Source of the DNA: SFEL01 sp045592165
GTDB taxonomy: Bacteria > Bacillota > Clostridia > Christensenellales > CAG-138
Direction of reading: 5' to 3'
Length of the DNA: 18,001 nucleotides
Assembly: GCA_045592165.1 (NCBI GenBank)
Contig: JAZNUG010000164.1
Location: forward strand, 1-18,001
Below are positions 13,932-18,001 of this stretch, piece by piece (the first letter of the stretch is position 1; each line of letters starts with the position of its first letter). A model generated the notes under the pieces. The model was given only the letters and a program-made list of their open reading frames with translations, did no database searches and was not told the origin of the DNA. A program made the position numbers and the translations under genes.

Positions 13932-15116
13932 ATGCGAATACTCAACGTTACCGCGCAAAAACCCCATTCCACCGGAAGCGGCTATTACCTTACCGAAACA
14001 GTGCGCTGTTTCCATGCCACGGGCCATACCCAGGGCGTGGTGGCCGGCGTGCGCCCGGAGGATACCGTCAGCTTCCCCGAAGGCGTGTCCTTTTTCCCTG
14101 TATATTTCAATACGCCGGAGCTGCCCTTCAATATCGCCGGAATGTCCGACGAGATGCCTTATCCCAGCACCCTTTACCGCTGCATGACGGATGAAATGGC
14201 CGCAGCCTTCCGCGCAGCCTTTGAAAAGGTGCTGAAAGAGGCGGTTAACTTCCTTGCTCCCGATGTTATTATATGTCACCATCTGTATTTTCTCTCTGCC
14301 ATAGTCCGCGAGCTTTTCCCAAGGATTCCGGTATGGGGCATATGCCACGGCACAGACCTCAGGCAGATGCATACCAATCCCTTTATGGCGGATTATATCC
14401 GCAGCCGGGTATCAAAGTTTGATAAAATCTGCTGTCTGCACCATGCCCAGCGCATGGCCGTGGCAGATTGTTACAGCATACCCATTGAGCGCACCTGTGT
14501 TGCCGGGGCGGGCTACAATCCCGATATATTCTACGACCGCAATATCCGAACCCCTCACGATGAGCTTCGCCTTGTTTTTGCCGGCAAGATATCCGATAAA
14601 AAGGGCATATATTGCCTTATTGAAGCCCTGAGGCGCTCCGGTCTTCCCCGGGGCAGCGTTACCCTCCGCATGGCAGGCGGCTGGCCCGGCCCGGCCCAGT
14701 ATGCCGAAGCCGCCGCCGCAATAGAGTCCTCCGGCCATGATATACTGCTTCTGGGCCCATTGGATCAGCAGCAGCTTGCCCGTGAGTTTTCCATGGGCGA
14801 TGTATTTGTTCTGCCCTCTTTTTCGGAGGGTTTTCCCCTTGTTCTTGCTGAAGCCATGGCCTGCGGCATGGGCGCCATCTGCACAGACCTTCCCGGCATA
14901 CGCCCCCGCATGGAAGAACTTTGTCCCGGCTGTCCCGTCACCTTTATAGAGCCGCCGGTAATGCTGGATCCCGACACCCCCGATCCCGCAAGGCTGGACG
15001 AATTCACCGACCGCCTTTGCAGGGCAATCCTATCCGCCCGCCGGCCCCATAACGCCCCCGACCTTTCCGCCTTTACGTGGGAAGGTGTAAGCGAGAGGAT
15101 TTTAGGAGAGAGATAG
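13932..15116 (+). CDS. Glycosyltransferase, GT4-like (GT-B fold)
   Basis: This 394-residue protein is predicted to be cytosolic, with no signal peptide or membrane helix. The N-terminal half is an acceptor-side Rossmann domain starting MRILNVTAQKPHSTGSGYY with a Gly-rich loop; CHGTD lies at 138-142. The C-terminal half (about 210-394) is Glycos_transf_1: VFAGKISDKKG (215-225), MAGGWPG, LLLGPLDQQQL, then the EX7E motif E299-E307 in SEGFPLVLAEAMACG. GT4 enzymes are retaining and use nucleotide sugars, but donor and acceptor cannot be told. AGGAG (13921-13925) is six bases upstream of the ATG. No other sugar or envelope gene is adjacent, so the context gives no pathway. I found no convincing promoter in the 199-base divergent spacer for this strand. 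Codon use resembles the neighbours. Confidence 0.88.
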   Translation: MRILNVTAQKPHSTGSGYYLTETVRCFHATGHTQGVVAGVRPEDTVSFPEGVSFFPVYFNTPELPFNIAGMSDEMPYPSTLYRCMTDEMAAAFRAAFEKVLKEAVNFLAPDVIICHHLYFLSAIVRELFPRIPVWGICHGTDLRQMHTNPFMADYIRSRVSKFDKICCLHHAQRMAVADCYSIPIERTCVAGAGYNPDIFYDRNIRTPHDELRLVFAGKISDKKGIYCLIEALRRSGLPRGSVTLRMAGGWPGPAQYAEAAAAIESSGHDILLLGPLDQQQLAREFSMGDVFVLPSFSEGFPLVLAEAMACGMGAICTDLPGIRPRMEELCPGCPVTFIEPPVMLDPDTPDPARLDEFTDRLCRAILSARRPHNAPDLSAFTWEGVSERILGER

Positions 15117-15126
15117 TTGGTTATGT

Positions 15127-15190
15127 CTACTTTTCTGTTATTTTTTCTATTGAAAAGATAACAGAAAAGTAGCAAAAGAAAAAGAAAAGA
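15127..15190 (+). repeat. Long hairpin element behind the glycosyltransferase gene (copy B)
   Basis: Arms 15127-15147 and 15152-15172 pair over 21 bp with a single G-U-type position, around a TATT loop. The second arm ends AAGTAG and is followed directly by CAAAAGAAAAAGAAAAG. It begins 11 bases after the glycosyltransferase stop, in the same sense. No U-run follows, and the terminator lies further on. The layout matches the element behind tex (8821-8887) though the arm sequences differ. Confidence 0.6.
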
Positions 15191-15236
15191 TAAAGTATAA
15201 ATTAAATTTTATAAATCCCTCTGGGGAATATCATCC

Positions 15237-15263
15237 AGCCGCTTGTTATGAGCGGCTTTTTGT
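15237..15263 (+). terminator. Terminator of the glycosyltransferase gene
   Basis: AGCCGCT (15237-15243) pairs with AGCGGCT (15251-15257) around seven bases, followed by TTTTGTTTG. Confidence 0.85.
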
Positions 15264-15299
15264 TTGAATTGATTATCTATATCCCCCCAAACAAACAGC

Positions 15300-15328
15300 T
15301 CGCCCCGATGAACCTGTCATCGGGGCGA
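15300..15328 (-). terminator. Terminator of the YitT-family gene
   Basis: A perfect 12-bp stem, TCGCCCCGATGA (15300-15311) with TCATCGGGGCGA (15317-15328), encloses five bases. The minus strand leaves it into GCTGTTTGTTTG, a broken U-run, about 20 bases past the stop. Confidence 0.8.
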
Positions 15329-15347
15329 AAAACGATTTAATATCTGT

Positions 15348-16226
15348 TTATACCTTGTGTATAAAATTGCCGTTTATGCGTACGCCGTGGGTGGTGATGA
15401 TGAAGGCCTGAGGGTCAGCGCCCTTGACGATGCGCTCCAGCTTTTCCATTTCGTAGCGATTGATGCATACGCACAGTACGGAGCTGGCCTCGTTGGTGTA
15501 GGCGCCCTCGCCATTCCAGCGGGTAACGCCGCGGCCCAGTTCATCCATAATTTCCTTAGGGATGGAATTGTCCGTCTTCTTGGTGAAGATGAGAGCCTGA
15601 ACGTTGATGTTCTGCTGATGCATACGGTCCAGAATGAGGCTGGCGAATACCATGTAAATGATGGAATACAGCACAACCGCAAAGTCATAGCGGAAGAAGC
15701 AGAGCAGGAACAGCAGTATGTTTGCCAATATGGTAAACCTGCCAACCTGCATGCCGGTCTTTTTTGCAAGGTGCATTGCCAGCATATCCAGGCCGCCTAC
15801 AGTACAGCCGCAGGTAAGCACCATTGCATCGCCTGCGCCTACGCAGATGCCGCCCACAACAACACAGGTGAGGGGGTCTTCGATGATGGGCACAGCAGGC
15901 ACCGGGATAAGGGCGGTGGTGGCGGAAAACACCAGCGCAAAGGCTACGGTCCTCAGGAAGAAATCACGGCCCAGAGAGCGGAAGGTGATAAGGAAAACAG
16001 GGATGCTGAGGATGTAGTAAAGTATACCTGCAAGGTCAATATTGGCGAAGGCTATGCCGAAATCCTCCGCAAGCACGGAACGGATAAGCTGGGAATAGCC
16101 CATAAGCCCGGTGGTATACAGATTAAGGGGGGTGGTAAATACATTAATGCCGATGGACATTATCACGCAGCCCAGGGTAGCTATCAGCATACGGCCGGGG
16201 GCGGTACGCATGGTGCTGTTGTACAT
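15348..16226 (-). CDS. YitT family membrane protein (DUF161 / DUF2179)
   Basis: This 292-residue protein has five to six hydrophobic segments over the first 205 residues (for example 13-30, 61-82 and 174-200) and a soluble C-terminal DUF2179 domain (about 205-285). Family landmarks include INVFTTPLNLYTTGLMGYSQ near the N-terminus, GAGDAMVLTCGCTVGGLDMLA in the middle and the DUF2179 segments VTRWNGEGAYTNE and AFIITTHGVRINGNF. The YitT family is widespread in Firmicutes; its substrate or activity is not known to me, and DUF2179 resembles small ligand-binding folds. AAGGAGG sits seven bases before the ATG at 16226. It is transcribed alone and divergently from glnA. The family call is firm; no function is claimed. 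Confidence 0.92.
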   Translation of the reverse strand: MYNSTMRTAPGRMLIATLGCVIMSIGINVFTTPLNLYTTGLMGYSQLIRSVLAEDFGIAFANIDLAGILYYILSIPVFLITFRSLGRDFFLRTVAFALVFSATTALIPVPAVPIIEDPLTCVVVGGICVGAGDAMVLTCGCTVGGLDMLAMHLAKKTGMQVGRFTILANILLFLLCFFRYDFAVVLYSIIYMVFASLILDRMHQQNINVQALIFTKKTDNSIPKEIMDELGRGVTRWNGEGAYTNEASSVLCVCINRYEMEKLERIVKGADPQAFIITTHGVRINGNFIHKV

Positions 16227-16264
16227 GGCAGAACCTCCTTGATATCATTGATAGAGCAGGGATT

Positions 16265-16294
16265 ATTATATACCCCCCGGCGCGGTATTTTCAA
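16265..16294 (-). promoter_or_regulatory. Promoter of the YitT-family gene
   Basis: On the minus strand, TTGAAA (16289-16294) and TATAAT (16265-16270) are 18 bases apart, with a GC-rich spacer. Confidence 0.75.
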
Positions 16295-16334
16295 TAGGTC
16301 ATATGGGATTTTTTGCACTTTTTGGCCTATGCTG

Positions 16335-16363
16335 TTGACGAATCAAAAAAGTTGTTCTAATAT
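16335..16363 (+). promoter_or_regulatory. glnA: Promoter of glnA
   Basis: TTGACG (16335-16340) and TAATAT (16358-16363) are exactly 17 bases apart. The leader of about 67 bases that follows has a small CAAAG/CTTTG hairpin and no obvious riboswitch. Confidence 0.75.
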
Positions 16364-16436
16364 AGCAAAGGTGCTTTGTTTTCAGCGGGTTTTCATGCCC
16401 ACTATATAGATTTTTTATTAATTTGGGAGGCATTTT

Positions 16437-17861
16437 ATGGCAAGGACAGCAAAGGAGATCATGGCCCTTATAGAGGAAAAGGGCATAAAGATGGTGGATT
16501 TCAAAATGGTGGATATAAACGGCCAGTTCCGTCATGTTACCATACCCGCCAGCCAGTTTTCAGAAAACACCCTGGTGGAAGGCATCGGCTTTGATGCATC
16601 CAATTACGGCTATGCCGTAGTTGAAAAGAGCGATATGGTATTCATCCCCGATCCCGATACCGCATGGATGGATCCCTTCTCTCCCATCCCCACCCTTACC
16701 ATGACGGGCAACGCCATGATAATCGACTATCCCCACAACAGGCCTCTGGACCAGTATCCCCGCAATATCGTAAGGGCTGCCGAGCAGTATATGCGTGACT
16801 GCGGCATCGCTGATACCATGCTGATCCTGCCCGAGTTTGAGTTCAACCTTTTCAACAGAGTAAACTGGTCCATCGACACCGCCCACTCCTTTGCGGAAGT
16901 TGATGCCGCACAGTCCTACTGGAACAGCCACTGCAACGGCATGGGCAATGTGGTTCCCCGCCAGAAGGGCTACCATGTTGATAAGCCCTTTGACGTTACC
17001 TACGAATGCCGCAGCGAAATGTGCCTGCTGATGGAAGAAGCCGGCATCCCCATCAAGTATCATCATCCCGAAGTGGGCGCCAGCGGCCAGTATGAGATTG
17101 AGCCCCACCTTGGTGAAATGTCCCGCATGGCAGACGCCACCATGATGATCAAGTACATCATCCACAATACCGCCCTCAAGCACGGCCTTGCCGCCACCTT
17201 TATGCCCAAGCCCATCTCCACCGAGGCAGGCAACGGCATGCATGTACATATGCTGCTGATGAAGGACGGCCAGCCCGTATTTTCCGATGACAACGGCTAT
17301 TCCCATCTGAGCAAGGAAGCCCATTGGTTCATCGGCGGTCTGCTCAAGCACGTTCCCGCCCTCTGCGCCATAACCAATCCCAGCACCAACTCCTTCAAGC
17401 GTCTGGTGCCCGGCTTTGAAGCCCCCGTTACCATCGGCTATGCAACCTCCAACCGCAGCGCGGTTATCCGCATACCCGCCTATGCAAAGACCCCCGAACT
17501 GCGCCGCTTTGAGATCCGCAATCCCGATGCCATGTGCAATCCCTACCTCTGCTATGCAGCGCTGCTGATGGCAGGTCTGGACGGCATCAAGAACCGCATT
17601 GATCCCCATGAGAACGGCTGGGGTCCCTACGATATGAACCTCTATCACCTCAGCGATGAGGAAAAGGCAAAGCTGCATCACCTGCCCACCACCCTTGATG
17701 CCGCGCTGGATGCTCTTGAGGCAGACCATGCCTTCCTTACCGAAGGCGGCGTTTTCCCCGAGACTCTGATAAGCAAGTTTATCGCCACCAAGCGCGCAGA
17801 GCTGAGGGACATCGCAAAGATTCCCACTCCCATGGAATTCGAAAAGTATTTCAATCTGTAA
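16437..17861 (+). CDS. glnA: Glutamine synthetase, type I
   Basis: This 474-residue enzyme makes glutamine from glutamate and ammonia with ATP, the main route of ammonia entry. The beta-grasp N-terminal part (about 15-100) contains DINGQFRHVTIP. The catalytic domain holds the metal ligands E133/E135 (LPEFEF), E212 (HHPEVG), E220 (GQYEIE), H269 (GNGMHVH) and E359 (RRFEIR). The flap Glu is E328 in VPGFEAPV. NPSTNSFKRL and NRSAVIRIP are the substrate and phosphate blocks. A Tyr (Y403, in NLYHLSDEE) falls at the position adenylylated in GSI-beta enzymes, but modification cannot be inferred without a GlnE gene. The length is close to the 469 residues of the enterobacterial enzyme and is longer than typical GSI-alpha (about 445). 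The ATG follows GGGAGG by seven bases. It has its own promoter and terminator. Confidence 0.96.
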   Translation: MARTAKEIMALIEEKGIKMVDFKMVDINGQFRHVTIPASQFSENTLVEGIGFDASNYGYAVVEKSDMVFIPDPDTAWMDPFSPIPTLTMTGNAMIIDYPHNRPLDQYPRNIVRAAEQYMRDCGIADTMLILPEFEFNLFNRVNWSIDTAHSFAEVDAAQSYWNSHCNGMGNVVPRQKGYHVDKPFDVTYECRSEMCLLMEEAGIPIKYHHPEVGASGQYEIEPHLGEMSRMADATMMIKYIIHNTALKHGLAATFMPKPISTEAGNGMHVHMLLMKDGQPVFSDDNGYSHLSKEAHWFIGGLLKHVPALCAITNPSTNSFKRLVPGFEAPVTIGYATSNRSAVIRIPAYAKTPELRRFEIRNPDAMCNPYLCYAALLMAGLDGIKNRIDPHENGWGPYDMNLYHLSDEEKAKLHHLPTTLDAALDALEADHAFLTEGGVFPETLISKFIATKRAELRDIAKIPTPMEFEKYFNL

Positions 17862-17882
17862 TTCAATATTCTTCAAGCATTT

Positions 17883-17919
17883 GCGGAAGGCAGTCTGCCT
17901 TCCGCTTTTGTTGTTTTAT
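17883..17919 (+). terminator. Terminator of glnA
   Basis: GCGGAAGGCA (17883-17892) pairs perfectly with TGCCTTCCGC (17896-17905) around GTC, followed by TTTTGTTGTTTT. Confidence 0.93.
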
Positions 17920-17938
17920 CTAAAGTTTTTTTAATGTA

Positions 17939-17981
17939 TCTTCGCCTTACGGCGGAGACAAGACGGATCGTAGCCATGTCG
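17939..17981 (-). repeat. GNRA-capped hairpin element, copy 2 (runs toward window end)
   Basis: TCTTCGCC (17939-17946) and GGCGGAGA (17951-17958) form an 8-bp stem with one G-U pair, closing the same TTAC loop (GTAA on the minus strand) as at 575-594. CATGTCG lies 16 bases on, at 17975-17981. The rest of the window, 17982-18001, shows no recognisable gene and may be more of this element. Confidence 0.45.
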
Positions 17982-18001
17982 TTCTGTGGGCCAAGGAGTT
18001 G

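Noticed and set aside
16560..17876. 438-codon open frame opposite glnA
   Set aside because: Antisense shadow of a gene with complete glutamine synthetase motifs.
17976..18001. ATG near the window end as the start of a new gene
   Set aside because: There is no ribosome binding site, and the ATG falls inside the CATGTCG block of the repeat element.

Overview
This is a chromosomal housekeeping stretch from a Gram-positive anaerobe of the Clostridia type. The evidence is strong GGAGG ribosome binding sites, sigma-A style promoters, short U-tailed terminators, and low-to-moderate-GC style genes (Tex, YitT/DUF2179, DUF951, an SH3b/NlpC-P60 wall hydrolase, a clostridial-style EPSP synthase). AUA and AGG codons are frequent. 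No phage, IS, CRISPR array, tRNA or rRNA was seen. I cannot name a species.

Layout: (1) The 3' end of a glutamine-dependent NAD synthase (1-366, +) runs into a gene-free, stem-loop-rich spacer. It converges on an M24B aminopeptidase P gene (702-2438, -), with a shared bidirectional terminator between them. (2) A compact operon (2606-6105, +) carries aroA, aroC, aroK, a DUF951 gene and a signal-peptidase-I-like gene. Three of the four junctions are ATGA stop/start overlaps. The aro genes provide shikimate-3-phosphate, EPSP and chorismate formation. (3) A cation/proton antiporter (6396-7721, +) sits behind a leader with a promoter and competing RNA hairpins, one of which would cover the Shine-Dalgarno. 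It is followed by a secreted SH3b-PG_binding-NlpC/P60 hydrolase (7917-8735, +). (4) On the minus strand lie tex (8901-11015) and a Ca2+-type P-ATPase (11120-13732). (5) A GT4-like glycosyltransferase (13932-15116, +) follows, then a YitT-family membrane protein (15348-16226, -) and type I glutamine synthetase (16437-17861, +), which is divergent from yitT.

Nothing here is a new multi-gene defence or mobile system. The items most worth a second look are smaller. The signal-peptidase homologue has lost both catalytic positions (Ser and Lys are both Gly). The antiporter leader could be a riboswitch. Two long 3'-end hairpin elements, behind tex and behind the glycosyltransferase, share architecture but not arm sequence. 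A second intergenic element has an 8-bp hairpin with a GNRA loop on the minus strand and a CATGTCG block at a fixed distance; it occurs behind nadE and behind glnA.
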